DNA from: Falsiroseomonas selenitidurans
GTDB taxonomy: Bacteria; Pseudomonadota; Alphaproteobacteria; Acetobacterales; Acetobacteraceae
Direction: 5' to 3'
DNA: 64,000 nucleotides
Assembly (NCBI RefSeq): GCF_012103215.1
Contig: NZ_JAAVNE010000002.1
Location: 62,001-126,000, forward strand
Shown here piece after piece: positions 15,066-23,999 of the stretch. The notes beneath the pieces are model-generated. The model saw nothing but the letters and a program-made list of their open reading frames with translations. It made no database searches and was not told the DNA's origin. Numbering within the stretch: the stretch's first letter is position 1; every line of letters starts with the position of its first letter. The position numbers were made by a program, and so were the translations under genes.

Positions 15066-16311
15066 CGGATTCCGCCACGCCCACCAGCAGCGCCTCCGCA
15101 TAGGGCCGGCCGACAAGCTGCACGGAACAGGGCAGCCCGCCATCCGCCGCCGGCCAGGGGAAAGCCAGGGCGGGCAGGCCGGCGAAATTCGCCAGGCCGG
15201 TGAAATCCGCCTGGTCCACCGGCGCCGGCGTGCCATGCGCGAAGGCGCGCTGCGGCGCGGTGGGCATCAGCAGCAGGTCGTGCGCCTCCAGCGCCCGCAG
15301 CGCCGCGGCCCTGGCCTCCGCCAGGCGGAACAGCGCCCGGGCGAGGCGGAGGGTGCCGGCATCCCGCCCATAGGCCAGCGCGGCGCGGAAGCCGGGGGAG
15401 GCGGCGGCCGGGTCCTCGATCATCGCCTCGTGCAGCGCCGCGGCCTCCGCCTCGATCAGCAGCAGCCCGGCGCGCCGCGCCCCGCCGGGGTCCCAGCCCG
15501 GCATCGGCACCGGCACCACCGTTGCCCCCAGCACGCGCAGCGCGGCGGCGGCGGCGGCCCAGGCTTCCCGCACCGGGGCCTCCATCGGCGCCGCCAGCGC
15601 CGGCTCCGGCAGGCCGATGCGCAGGCCAGCCATGTTCACCGCCTCCCGCGGCGCCGCCTGCCAGCCGGCGGGGGCCGGGCGCCAGGCGGGGTCGGCGCGA
15701 TCCTCCGCCACCATCGCCTCCACCCCCAGCGCCGCCAGCCGCGGCGTGGTGGCGAGCATGCCGACGGTGTCGAAGGCGGGGGAGAGCGGCACCACGCCGC
15801 TGCGCCCCACCAGCCCGGCCGTGGGCTTCAGCCCGGCCACGCCGCAATAGGCGGCCGGGATGCGGACGGAGCCCATGGTGTCCGTGCCCAGCGCCAGCGC
15901 CACGAAGCCGGCGGCCACCGCGGCGCCGGACCCGCCGGAGGAGCCGCCCGGGGTGAAGCCGGGCCGCAGCGGGTTCATGCAGCGGCCGAAGCCGGGCGTG
16001 TCCGTCGTCGCGCCCAGCGCGCCCTCATGCATCGCCAGCTTGCCGAGGATGACGAGGCCGGCCTGACGCAGCGCCGCGACGCAGGGCGCATCCTGCGCCG
16101 CCACGCGGCTGCGCAACGCCGCCAGGCCGGCGGTGGCCTGCAGCCCGGCGACATCGACATTGTCCTTGATGCCGATGGCCATGCCCGCCAGCGGCCCGGC
16201 GCCGGGCGGGGTGGCCAGGGCGCCGGCCGCATCCACCTGCCAGAAGGCGCCGATCGCGCCATCCTGCTGCGCGATGCGATCCAGCCGCCCGGCGATGTCC
16301 TGGCCGCTCAT
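15052..16311 (-). CDS. Amidase signature family amidohydrolase
   Basis: A 419-aa amidase with the full Ser-cisSer-Lys triad context: GIKDNVDVAG (Lys), GGSSGGSGAAVAAG (cis-Ser) and GTDTMGSVRIPAAYCG (nucleophilic Ser in GSVR). It would hydrolyse a small amide or ureido compound to acid and ammonia. It is the last gene of the MmgE - CoA ligase - amidase unit, with an ATGA overlap at 16308-16311, so it probably feeds or trims the substrate of the ligase. Some ureido-acid hydrolases belong to this family, but the substrate cannot be read from sequence. Confidence 0.9.
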   Translation of the reverse strand: MSGQDIAGRLDRIAQQDGAIGAFWQVDAAGALATPPGAGPLAGMAIGIKDNVDVAGLQATAGLAALRSRVAAQDAPCVAALRQAGLVILGKLAMHEGALGATTDTPGFGRCMNPLRPGFTPGGSSGGSGAAVAAGFVALALGTDTMGSVRIPAAYCGVAGLKPTAGLVGRSGVVPLSPAFDTVGMLATTPRLAALGVEAMVAEDRADPAWRPAPAGWQAAPREAVNMAGLRIGLPEPALAAPMEAPVREAWAAAAAALRVLGATVVPVPMPGWDPGGARRAGLLLIEAEAAALHEAMIEDPAAASPGFRAALAYGRDAGTLRLARALFRLAEARAAALRALEAHDLLLMPTAPQRAFAHGTPAPVDQADFTGLANFAGLPALAFPWPAADGGLPCSVQLVGRPYAEALLVGVAESVSQP

Positions 16312-17699
16312 CGGCGTTCATCGAGCAGGCGGATGGGCTTCTGCCGGCTTTCCACCTGCGTCAGCGCCGCCAGCGAACCGGGCGCGCAGGGCGCCACGCC
16401 GATCTCCACGCCCAGCCGCATGCGCAGCATCGCCTCCAGCCTTTCCCGCGCCGCGGGCTCGGGCTCGCCCTTCATCTCCAGATGCACCAGCATCGAATCA
16501 CGGCCCTCCTGGCGGCTGACGCGGCAGATGAATTCGCCGGTGGCATTGGCGGCGTGTTCCACCAGCAGCGCGCCGATGCCGGTGGGAAACAGGTTGATGC
16601 CGCGCAGCTTCACCATGTTGTCCGACCGGCCGAGGAAGCCCTTCATCCGGCGGAAGGGGATGCCCAGCGGATTGGGGCCCGCCACTTCCTCCGTCACGTC
16701 ATGGGTGTTGAAGCGGATGATGGGGAAGATGTCGTCCTTGAACAGGCAGGTGCAGACCATGTCGCCCAGCCGGCCTTCCGCCACCGGCAGGCCGGTATCG
16801 GGGTCGGCGATCTCCAGCAGATGCGCATCCTCCATGATGTGCATGCCGCTGCGGTCCGGCCCCTCGCCGGCGATGATCCCGGTATCGCCCACGCCGTACC
16901 AGTCATACACCGCGGCCCCGCCCCAGGCGGCGGACAGGCTCGCCTGGCTTTCGCTGCCCAGATGCGCGCAGATCAGGCGGATGCGCAGATCCTCGCCCGG
17001 CCGCAGCCCTTCCTCCCGCGCCACATCGGACAGGCGCTTGATGTAGTCGGCGAAGCCGACGATGGCGGTGGCGCCGAACTGCTTCATGATGAAGACCTGC
17101 TGGGCGGAGCGTGTCTCAACGCCCGTACCGGCGGAGAGGAACCGCGCGCCCACCCAATGGTGCACCGCTTCCCGCACATAATGCCCGCCATTGATCAGGC
17201 CGTGGCCGTAGACCGAATGCACCACGTCGTCGCGCGTCATGCCGGCCATCAGGTACATCCGCGCCAGCAACCGGTTCTGCACCTCGCGCGATTTCGCGCC
17301 GAACAGCAGCGGCTGCGGCGTGCCGGTGGTGCCGCTGGTGGTGTGGAAGATGATCTGCGGCCGGCGTTCCGGCGGATGCGCATCCTGCCCGTGGAAATCG
17401 CCCAGCGGCGGATGCGCGGCGACCGAGGCCATGAGGTCCGCCTTGTCATAGGCGGGCAGCTTCGCCAGGTCGTCCAGGCCGCGGATGTCGCCGGGCTCGA
17501 TGCCCCTGGCGCCCCACAGCCGCTGGTAGAAGGGCACCTTCCAGCCGAAGGCCAGCAGCCGGGCGAAGTCGCGTTCCTGCCGGGCGCGCAGTGCGTCGCG
17601 CGACATCCCCTGCAGGGCCTGCGGAAAATCCGGGCCGATCGGGTAGTCCCGCAGCAAAGCGGGGTGGTCCATGGCCGTCACATAGTCGAGGACCGGCAT
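16308..17699 (-). CDS. Phenylacetate-CoA ligase-like acyl-CoA synthetase
   Basis: A 463-aa adenylate-forming ligase of the PaaK-like group: TTSGTTGTPQPLLFG (ATP phosphate loop) near residue 120, YDWYGVGDTG near 268, FNTHDVTEE near 330, and a C-terminal domain GRSDNMVKLRGINLFPT. It should activate a carboxylic acid as its CoA thioester through an acyl-AMP. The ATG at 17699 is chosen because AAGGA lies upstream and translation would begin just past the MmgE stop; the long upstream frame overlaps MmgE. Its acid is likely the aryl or alkyl compound imported by the neighbouring TRAP system. Confidence 0.87.
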   Translation of the reverse strand: MPVLDYVTAMDHPALLRDYPIGPDFPQALQGMSRDALRARQERDFARLLAFGWKVPFYQRLWGARGIEPGDIRGLDDLAKLPAYDKADLMASVAAHPPLGDFHGQDAHPPERRPQIIFHTTSGTTGTPQPLLFGAKSREVQNRLLARMYLMAGMTRDDVVHSVYGHGLINGGHYVREAVHHWVGARFLSAGTGVETRSAQQVFIMKQFGATAIVGFADYIKRLSDVAREEGLRPGEDLRIRLICAHLGSESQASLSAAWGGAAVYDWYGVGDTGIIAGEGPDRSGMHIMEDAHLLEIADPDTGLPVAEGRLGDMVCTCLFKDDIFPIIRFNTHDVTEEVAGPNPLGIPFRRMKGFLGRSDNMVKLRGINLFPTGIGALLVEHAANATGEFICRVSRQEGRDSMLVHLEMKGEPEPAARERLEAMLRMRLGVEIGVAPCAPGSLAALTQVESRQKPIRLLDERR

Positions 17700-17716
17700 G
17701 CCGGAGGGTTCCTTCG

Positions 17717-19054
17717 TCACGGAAGCAGGGCATCGAGCGCCGCGGCCGGCCCGCCTTCGGGCAGCGCGAGCACGGCGGCGACCAGCGCGGCGATGCGGTC
17801 CGCCGGCAGCCCGGCGCTGGCCATCAGGCGGCGCGCCTTGTCGGCGATGGCCTCGGGCGGCAGCGGGTTTTCCGGGTCGCCCAGCGCATCCGGCACGCGC
17901 GCTTCCAGCCGCGCGCCATCGGCCAGCTGCACGACCACGGCGCTGCCGTAGCGCAGCGGATAGGCGGCGGAGAAACCTTCGTCCCGCCGCACCGCGACAC
18001 GCCGGCGCAGCGCCGCGAGGTCGGGCCGGGTGAACCATTCCGGCGTGAAGGCCTCCAGCGGCGGCGGGCCGTGCCGCAGCGCCACGGCGACGGCGTGCTG
18101 GAGGGAGAATTTGGACTGGATCACGCTTTCCGGCTGCGCCCGGTCGCAGAAGGCGACGGCATCGGCATAGGCCAGCACCTCCACCTGGGCGATCGCCCGC
18201 CCCGCCAGGCGCGGCGCAATGTCCAGCGCCGCATCGATGGCGGCGTGGCAGTGGCGGCAGGCCGGCCAGGGCTTGAAGCTGGTAGCATGCACCAGCCAGG
18301 GCGCATCGGGCTCCGCCAGCACGCGGTGCGGCCGCGCATCCGGCGCCAGGCCGGCGAAGACGCCGACCTCGCCTTCCAGGATGCGCAGCGGGCCGGTCAG
18401 GCCGAGCGCCGCCAGCTCCGCCGCCTCCAGCCCCATCACCGCGGCGCGGGCGGTGTGCAGCTGCTTCGTCATCACCGGCTCCGCCCGGCATTGCCAGACG
18501 CCACCGGCCTGGGTGCCGGCATTGCCCAGCGCCCAGGCCATGGCCTCCGGCACCAGGTCCAGCAGCGATCCGGCGGCCGCGGCGGCGCCGAAGGGGCCGC
18601 AGCTGGCGGTGGGGTGGAACTGCCGGTAATGCGCCGGGCCCATGGCGCGGCCGATGCGGATCTCCGCCTCGTAGCCGCGCAGGATGGCATCCAGCAGCGC
18701 TGTGCCATCGGCGCCGCGTTCCGCGGCCAGCGCCAGGGCGGCGGGGATGATGACCGGGCCCGGATGCAGGATCGCTTCCCGGTGCACGTCGTCCATCTCC
18801 AGCACATTGCCGAAGGCGCCATTGGCGAAGGCCGCGTCGCGGGCGCGTGCCGTGCCGCCCAGCACCACGCGGGCGCCGCCGGGCTGCTGGCGCGCGGCAT
18901 GGGCGCGGAACACGGCACCGGTCTCACTGGCTGCGCCGGCCACGGCGCAGCCGATCCAGTCCAGCAGGTGCAGCGCCGCGCGGGCGCGATCCGCCGTTCC
19001 GATCGGGCGCTGCAGCAGGGAAACCAGGGACTGGGTGAGCGAGGGCTCGGCCAT
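17717..19054 (-). CDS. MmgE/PrpD family protein 1
   Basis: A 445-aa member of the MmgE/PrpD family, which includes 2-methylcitrate dehydratase, iminodisuccinate epimerase and cis-aconitate decarboxylase. Typical blocks are LHLLDWIGCAVAGAASETGA near the N-terminus, NGAFGNVLEMDDVHREAILHPG near residue 78, and FKPWPACRHCHAAIDAAL near 260. It opens the transcription unit running into the CoA ligase and amidase. The regulon palindrome at 19073-19084 is 18 bp upstream of its ATG. The reaction is unassigned; dehydration, isomerisation or decarboxylation of a polycarboxylic acid is the family theme. Confidence 0.85.
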   Translation of the reverse strand: MAEPSLTQSLVSLLQRPIGTADRARAALHLLDWIGCAVAGAASETGAVFRAHAARQQPGGARVVLGGTARARDAAFANGAFGNVLEMDDVHREAILHPGPVIIPAALALAAERGADGTALLDAILRGYEAEIRIGRAMGPAHYRQFHPTASCGPFGAAAAAGSLLDLVPEAMAWALGNAGTQAGGVWQCRAEPVMTKQLHTARAAVMGLEAAELAALGLTGPLRILEGEVGVFAGLAPDARPHRVLAEPDAPWLVHATSFKPWPACRHCHAAIDAALDIAPRLAGRAIAQVEVLAYADAVAFCDRAQPESVIQSKFSLQHAVAVALRHGPPPLEAFTPEWFTRPDLAALRRRVAVRRDEGFSAAYPLRYGSAVVVQLADGARLEARVPDALGDPENPLPPEAIADKARRLMASAGLPADRIAALVAAVLALPEGGPAAALDALLP

Positions 19055-19072
19055 CGGGGTTTGCCACGAAAC

Positions 19073-19084
19073 TTGTCCGGACAT
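19073..19084. promoter_or_regulatory. TTGTCCGGACAA palindrome, copy 3 (one mismatch)
   Basis: Reads TTGTCCGGACAT. It occupies the middle of the 42-bp gap between divergent MmgE 1 (18 bp from its ATG) and the CoA-transferase (12 bp from its ATG). One bound protein could control both genes. Confidence 0.65.
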
Positions 19085-19096
19085 ATCAACGGAACC

Positions 19097-20323
19097 ATGC
19101 CCGTCCCGCAAGCCGTGTCTCCCGCCCTCTTCGCCGCCGGCCTGAAGCCCGGCCTGCGCATCTTCATCGCCGGCTGCGGCGGGGAACCGCTGGCGGTGCT
19201 GGAGGCACTGCCTGCCTATGCCGGCACGCTGCTGGCCGTGCCGGTGGCGGGTGTGAACCGGCGTGACCTGTCCGCCATCGCGCCGCTGGAGGCGGCCTTC
19301 ATGACGCCGGAACTGCGCCCGGGCCTGGCCGCCGGCCGGGTGCGCTTCCTGCCGCTGCATTATTCGGAGGCCGATGCCTGGCTGCGCGGCCCGGCGGCCG
19401 TGGACATGGCCATCTTCCGTTGCGCCGCGCCGCGCGGGGGCAGCGTCTCCCTCGCTTTGGCGCATGACTTCATCCCCGGCCTGGCGGCGGCCGGCGCGTC
19501 GCTGGTGGGGGTGGTGGATCCCAGCCTGCCGGATGTGCCGGATGGGGTGCGCCTGCCCCTGTCGCGGCTGCAGGCGCTGGTGGACGGACCCTCGCCCACG
19601 CCGCTGCTGCCGGCGGAGGCGCCGGGGGAGGCGATGGCGGTCCTGGCGCGCCACGCCGCCGGGCTGGTGCGGGATGGCGACACGGTGCAGGCCGGCATCG
19701 GCAGCGCCGCCGCCGCAGTGCTCGACGCGCTCAGCGACCATCGCGGCCTGCGCTGCCATGGCGGGATGATCGGCGATGCGGTGCCACGCCTGCTGGATGC
19801 GGGCGCGGTGACGCAGGTGACCACGGGCGTCGCGCTGGGCAGCGCCGCGCTCTACGACCGCGTGGCGCGGGAGACGCGGATCGCCTTCCGCCCCGTCTCC
19901 GAAACGCATGATGCCGCGCGGCTGGCCGCGACGCCCAGCCTGGTCGCGATCAACGCGGCGGTGGAGGTGGATTTGTTCGGCCAGGTGAATTCCGAGATGA
20001 TCGACGGCCGGCAGATCTCCGGCCAGGGCGGCGTGGCGGATTTCGTGCGCGGCGCGCGGCGCAGCCCCGGCGGGCGGGCGGTGACGGCGCTGCTGGCGAG
20101 CGGCCGTGGGGGCACGGTCAGCCGCATCGTCGCCTGCCTGAAGCCCGGCACGCCGGTCTCCGTCACCCGCGCCGATGCGGATTGGGTGGTGACGGAACAC
20201 GGCGTGGCGTGCCTGCGCCATGCGGATCTCGAGACGCGCGCGCAGCGCCTGATCGGCCTCGCCGCGCCGCAGTTCCGCGACGCGCTGGCGGCGGCGTGGG
20301 AGGCGCTGCGCCGGGCGATGTAG
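19097..20323 (+). CDS. Acetyl-CoA hydrolase/4-hydroxybutyrate CoA-transferase family protein
   Basis: A 408-aa family I-type CoA-transferase. Characteristic features are VQAGIGSAAAAVLDAL near residue 205 and AINAAVEVDLFGQVNSEMID near 290, the block that surrounds the active-site glutamate region in this family, followed by GRQISGQGGVADFVRGA. It would move CoA from acetyl-CoA or succinyl-CoA to an organic acid. It is transcribed divergently from MmgE 1 across palindrome copy 3 and runs convergently into CaiB/BaiF protein 1, only 3 bp apart at the stops. Gly28-Gly29 (AGCGGEPLAVLEAL) fits the N-terminal nucleotide-like loop of the family. Confidence 0.87.
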   Translation: MPVPQAVSPALFAAGLKPGLRIFIAGCGGEPLAVLEALPAYAGTLLAVPVAGVNRRDLSAIAPLEAAFMTPELRPGLAAGRVRFLPLHYSEADAWLRGPAAVDMAIFRCAAPRGGSVSLALAHDFIPGLAAAGASLVGVVDPSLPDVPDGVRLPLSRLQALVDGPSPTPLLPAEAPGEAMAVLARHAAGLVRDGDTVQAGIGSAAAAVLDALSDHRGLRCHGGMIGDAVPRLLDAGAVTQVTTGVALGSAALYDRVARETRIAFRPVSETHDAARLAATPSLVAINAAVEVDLFGQVNSEMIDGRQISGQGGVADFVRGARRSPGGRAVTALLASGRGGTVSRIVACLKPGTPVSVTRADADWVVTEHGVACLRHADLETRAQRLIGLAAPQFRDALAAAWEALRRAM

Positions 20324-20326
20324 CCG

Positions 20327-21454
20327 CTACCGGGCCAGCAGCCGCCGCGCCTCCGCCAGCACTGATGCCGTGTGCTCGCCGAGTTCCGGCACCGCGGGGT
20401 TCAGCGTGCCGGGCTCATCGCGGAACTTGATGGGCAGGCCGATATGCAGGTGGCCCTCCGCGTCTCGCACCAGCATCTGCCTTGCCGCCACATGCGGGCG
20501 CTGGAAGGCCTCGTGCAGGTCCAGCACGGGCGCGAAGCAGACATCGCGGCCTTCGAACCAGGCTTCCCATTCGTCGCGCGTCCGCGTGGCGAAGGTGGCG
20601 CGCAGGAAGTCGCGCGCCGCATCATGGCCCGGGCCGGGCGGGCCGGAGGCGCCCGCGATCAGGTCCGGCCGGCCGAGCGCGTGGAGCAGCGTCTCGACGA
20701 ATTTGTGCTCGGCGCCGCCCAGCACCACCCAGCGGTCGTCGCTGGTCGGATAGATGTTGTAGAAGGCGCCGCCGCCCCATTGCCGTTCATGCTTCACCAC
20801 CGGCGCGCGGCCTTCGCCGAAGACGGCGCCGGTGGCATTGGGCAGCCAGGACAGCGTGGCGTCGAACATTGCCATGTCGATGACATCGCCGCGCCCCGTG
20901 CTCTCCCGCCGCAGCAGCGCCATCAGGATGCCGGACAGTGCGAGGAGGGAGGCGGTGACATCCGCCACCGGAACGTTGGGATGCGTCGGCCTGCCGTCCT
21001 GCCCCAGATTGACCGAGATCGTGCCGGCCAGCGCCTCCACCGCCAGATCATGCGCCGGGCGTCGTGCATCCGGCCCGTCCTGGCCGAAGGCGGAGATGGA
21101 GCAATAGACCAGGCGCGGGTTCAGCGCCGTCATCGCCGCGGCACCGATGCCCAGCCGGTCCGCAACCCCGGGGCGGAAGGCTTCCAGCATCACGTCGCAG
21201 GTCTTCGCCAGGTCGTTCAGCGCGGCCAACTCCGCCGGCTGCTTCAGGTCCAGCACGATGGATTTCTTGCCGCGGCCGATGTTGCGGAACCAGACGCTGT
21301 GATCGCCGGCACGCTGGCCGATGCGCCGCGCGGGCTCGCCCGTGGGCGGCTCCAGCTTGATCACCTCCGCCCCATGGTCGGCCATGAGGGTGGTGAGGTA
21401 CGGCCCCGGCAGGAACAGCGAGAGATCCAGCACGCGGATGCCCTGCAGCTTCAT
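20327..21454 (-). CDS. CaiB/BaiF family III CoA-transferase 1
   Basis: A 375-aa CoA-transferase starting MKLQGIRVLDLSLFLPGPYL. The catalytic aspartate expected in formyl-CoA transferase homologues is present as Asp136 (RRPAHDLAVEALAG). Other family blocks are HGAEVIKLEPPTGEPAR, FRPGVADRLGI and GDVIDMAMFDA. It exchanges CoA between a thioester and a free acid. It is the third gene of the acyl-CoA dehydrogenase - CaiB 2 - CaiB 1 unit, 2 bp after CaiB 2. The tight grouping suggests one handles substrate entry and the other a downstream acid, but which is which is unknown. Confidence 0.88.
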   Translation of the reverse strand: MKLQGIRVLDLSLFLPGPYLTTLMADHGAEVIKLEPPTGEPARRIGQRAGDHSVWFRNIGRGKKSIVLDLKQPAELAALNDLAKTCDVMLEAFRPGVADRLGIGAAAMTALNPRLVYCSISAFGQDGPDARRPAHDLAVEALAGTISVNLGQDGRPTHPNVPVADVTASLLALSGILMALLRRESTGRGDVIDMAMFDATLSWLPNATGAVFGEGRAPVVKHERQWGGGAFYNIYPTSDDRWVVLGGAEHKFVETLLHALGRPDLIAGASGPPGPGHDAARDFLRATFATRTRDEWEAWFEGRDVCFAPVLDLHEAFQRPHVAARQMLVRDAEGHLHIGLPIKFRDEPGTLNPAVPELGEHTASVLAEARRLLAR

Positions 21455-21456
21455 GG

Positions 21457-22776
21457 TCAGACCGCCCCCAGCGCGCGCAAATGGTCGATTTCGGCCGGCG
21501 TGTAGCCGGCTTCCGCCAGCACTGCCGCGCTGTCGGCGCCATGCGCCGGGCCGGCGCGGCCGGCCAGGCGCGCGCCATCCAGCCGGATCGGGCTGGCCAC
21601 AACCTTGAGGTCCGGCCGCGCCGGATGCGGCAGCGCCAGCACGCCGCCCTGGTCGCGAAAATACGGGCTGTCCAGCGCCGCGCCCAGGCCGAGCACCGGC
21701 GCCACGGGCACGCGGCCGGCCAGCAGCGCCATCCATTCGGCGGAGGTCCGGCCGCGCATCACCGGGTCCAGCAGGTCCATCAGCGCCGTGCGGTTGGCGA
21801 GGCGATCGTCGAAGCCCTTGAAGCGCGGATCGCCGGGCAGCCCCGGCACGCCGGCGATGTCGCAAAAGCTGCGCCAGAAGCCGGGCTTGATGCACATGAC
21901 GAAGACATGGCCATCGGCGGTCGGGAACATTTCGCACGGCACCACGAAGGGGTGCCCGCCGCGCGGCCGCCGCGGCAGGTCCGTGCCGTCGTTCAGATAC
22001 CAGGTGGCGACATAGGTCAGGCTGTGCATCGCCACGTCGTACAGCGACACATCCAGGTCGCAGCCGCGGCCGCTGGCGCGCGCGCCCATCACGCCGGCCA
22101 GCAGCGCCGTGGCGGCGGTGAGGCCGGAGAGGAAATCCACCACGGACAGGCCCGCGCGGGCGGGAAGCTGCTCGGGCTCCCCGGTCAGGGCGCAGAAGCC
22201 GGCCTCGGCCTGGGCCAGGTAGTCATAGGCCGGCCAGGCGGCGCGCGGCCCGCTGCGGCCGTAGCCGGACAGGTGCACGCAGACGATGCCGGGCTTCACC
22301 GCGGCCAGCGCGGCATGGTCCAGGCCGAGCTTTACCGGCAGGTCGCCGCGCAGATTGTTCAGCACCGCATCCGCATCCCGCACCAGCCGGTGCAGCGCTT
22401 CCCGCGCGCCGGGCTTGCGCAGATCGAGTGTCAGGCTGCGCTTGTTGCGGTTGAAGGACTGGAAGTATTGGCTGTCGTCATGCCCCAGCGCATGGCCGCC
22501 GGTATGGCGGGCAATGTCGCCCGGCGGCTCGCCTTCCGTCGCCGGCTGTTCCACCTTCACCACCTCCGCCCCCAGATCGGCCAGGTGCATGGTGGCGAAG
22601 GGGCCGGCGCCGAACTGCTCGAAGCTGAGGATCCGCAGGCCCGCGAGTGGGAGCCGTGGCAGGCCAGCCCGATTCAGACCTTCGCGGCCTTCGCCGCTGC
22701 GGTCATCGGGGCCTGTCGGGCGGGGCCGATTCAGACCTTCGCGGCCTTCGCCGCTACGGTCATCGGACCCGCTCAC
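21457..22776 (-). CDS. CaiB/BaiF family III CoA-transferase 2, with repeat-derived N-terminal extension
   Basis: A 439-aa CoA-transferase with catalytic Asp185 (AWPAYDYLAQAEAG). The recognisable domain begins near residue 43 (LPLAGLRILSFEQFGAGPFA). The first 40 residues contain two copies of the peptide DDRSGEGREGLNR encoded by a 41-bp DNA repeat (22669-22709 and 22726-22766). The start is taken as the GTG at 22776, which overlaps the acyl-CoA dehydrogenase stop codon (GTGA), a normal coupled junction; no ATG lies between the repeats and the domain. It therefore appears that the repeats are translated. It belongs to the acyl-CoA dehydrogenase unit with palindrome copy 4 at its head. Confidence 0.85.
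   Translation of the reverse strand: MSGSDDRSGEGREGLNRPRPTGPDDRSGEGREGLNRAGLPRLPLAGLRILSFEQFGAGPFATMHLADLGAEVVKVEQPATEGEPPGDIARHTGGHALGHDDSQYFQSFNRNKRSLTLDLRKPGAREALHRLVRDADAVLNNLRGDLPVKLGLDHAALAAVKPGIVCVHLSGYGRSGPRAAWPAYDYLAQAEAGFCALTGEPEQLPARAGLSVVDFLSGLTAATALLAGVMGARASGRGCDLDVSLYDVAMHSLTYVATWYLNDGTDLPRRPRGGHPFVVPCEMFPTADGHVFVMCIKPGFWRSFCDIAGVPGLPGDPRFKGFDDRLANRTALMDLLDPVMRGRTSAEWMALLAGRVPVAPVLGLGAALDSPYFRDQGGVLALPHPARPDLKVVASPIRLDGARLAGRAGPAHGADSAAVLAEAGYTPAEIDHLRALGAV
22669..22766 (-). repeat. Tandem pair of a 41-bp palindromic mini-repeat inside a coding region
   Basis: Copies at 22669-22709 and 22726-22766 differ at one base and repeat with a 57-bp (in-frame) period. On the coding strand each copy can fold: outer CCGAT/ATCGG, middle GACC/GGTC, inner GCGGC-GAAG-GCCGC. 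A diverged relative, about 34 of 41 bases alike, is at 59873-59913, also at the 5-prime end of a gene. Confidence 0.75.
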
Positions 22777-23942
22777 GCCGGATTCCGCTCGATCATCTGC
22801 TTGGCGATGATGATGCGCTGGATCTCGTTCGTGCCCTCGCCGATGCACATCAGCGGCGCGTCGCGATAGTAGCGCTCCACATGGTATTCCTTGGAATAGC
22901 CATAGCCGCCATGGATGCGCAGCGCCTCCAGGCTGTTCTCCACCGCTGCCTCGCTGGCGTAGTACTTCGCCATGCCGGCTTCCATGTCGCAGCGCTCGCC
23001 GGAATCGTAGATGCGCGCGGCGTCGTAGGTCAGCAGCCGCGCCGCCTGCACCCGTGTCGCCATCTCCCCGAGCTTGAGCTGGATGGCCTGGTGCTCGCAG
23101 ATCGGCTTGCCCATCGTCTTCCGGATCTGGCTGTAGCGAACGCTGTCGAGCAAGGCAGCGGAAGCGAGGCCGCAGCCGCGGGCGGCGACGTTGATGCGGC
23201 CGAGTTCCAGCCCGCCCAGCGCCGTCTGCAACCCCTGACCCTCCACCCCGCCGATCAGGTTGGCGGCCGGCACGCGGTAGTCCTCGAACACCAGCTCGGC
23301 GCTGTCGATGCCCTTGTAGCCCAGCTTCTCCAGCTTCTTCGAGACGGTGAAGCCCGGGCCCTTCGGCACCAGCAGCATGGACATGCCCTTGTGGCGCGGC
23401 TTCGCCTCCGTGTCCGTCTTCACCAGCAGCGCGAAGCAGGATCCATGGATGCCGTTGCTGATCCAGGTCTTGGTGCCGTTGACGATGTAGTCGTCCCCGT
23501 CGCGCACCGCGCGGGTGCGGATGGCCTGCAGGTCCGTGCCGCAATCCGGCTCGGTCAGCGCCAGGCCGCCGCGGATCTCGCCGCTGGCGAATTTCGGCAG
23601 CCATGCCGCCTTCTGCTCGGGCGTGCCGAGGCGGGAGACGCAGGCAGCCATGATGAGGTGGCTGTTGAAGATGCCGGACAGCGACATCCACACCTCCGCG
23701 ATCTTCTCCACGATCTTGGCATAGACGGTGGCGGACAGGCCCAGCCCGCCATACGCCACCGGGATGGTGGCGCCGAACAGGCCGAGCTCGGTCATCTGCG
23801 CGACCATCTCGGCCGGCCATTCATCGGCGTGTTCCAGTCGCAGCACATGCGGCCGCACATCGCGGTCCAGCCATTTCGCGATGCTGTCGAGGAGGGCGGC
23901 CTCCTCCTCGGCGGCGGCCGAGCGGGCGACATGCGTGTCCAT
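22773..23942 (-). CDS. Acyl-CoA dehydrogenase
   Basis: A 389-aa FAD-dependent acyl-CoA dehydrogenase. Blocks include GGLALTEPDCGTDLQAIRT (FAD/substrate binding) near residue 125, NGTKTWISNGIHGSCFALL near 155, and the C-terminal YYRDAPLMCIGEGTNEIQ, in which the glutamate of GEGTNE is at the catalytic-base position of the family. It introduces the alpha-beta double bond in an acyl-CoA and passes electrons to electron-transfer flavoprotein. It is the first gene of its unit; palindrome copy 4 is 22 bp upstream of the ATG. Confidence 0.93.
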   Translation of the reverse strand: MDTHVARSAAAEEEAALLDSIAKWLDRDVRPHVLRLEHADEWPAEMVAQMTELGLFGATIPVAYGGLGLSATVYAKIVEKIAEVWMSLSGIFNSHLIMAACVSRLGTPEQKAAWLPKFASGEIRGGLALTEPDCGTDLQAIRTRAVRDGDDYIVNGTKTWISNGIHGSCFALLVKTDTEAKPRHKGMSMLLVPKGPGFTVSKKLEKLGYKGIDSAELVFEDYRVPAANLIGGVEGQGLQTALGGLELGRINVAARGCGLASAALLDSVRYSQIRKTMGKPICEHQAIQLKLGEMATRVQAARLLTYDAARIYDSGERCDMEAGMAKYYASEAAVENSLEALRIHGGYGYSKEYHVERYYRDAPLMCIGEGTNEIQRIIIAKQMIERNPA

Positions 23943-23964
23943 GGCGGCGGTTCCCCGTGTAGAC

Positions 23965-23976
23965 TTGTCCGGACAA
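23965..23976. promoter_or_regulatory. TTGTCCGGACAA palindrome, copy 4 (perfect)
   Basis: A perfect copy in the 57-bp gap between MmgE/PrpD 2 (stop at 24000) and the acyl-CoA dehydrogenase start, 22 bp from that start. Confidence 0.75.
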
Positions 23977-23999
23977 ATAAGGGGTCGAGGCGGTCGCCG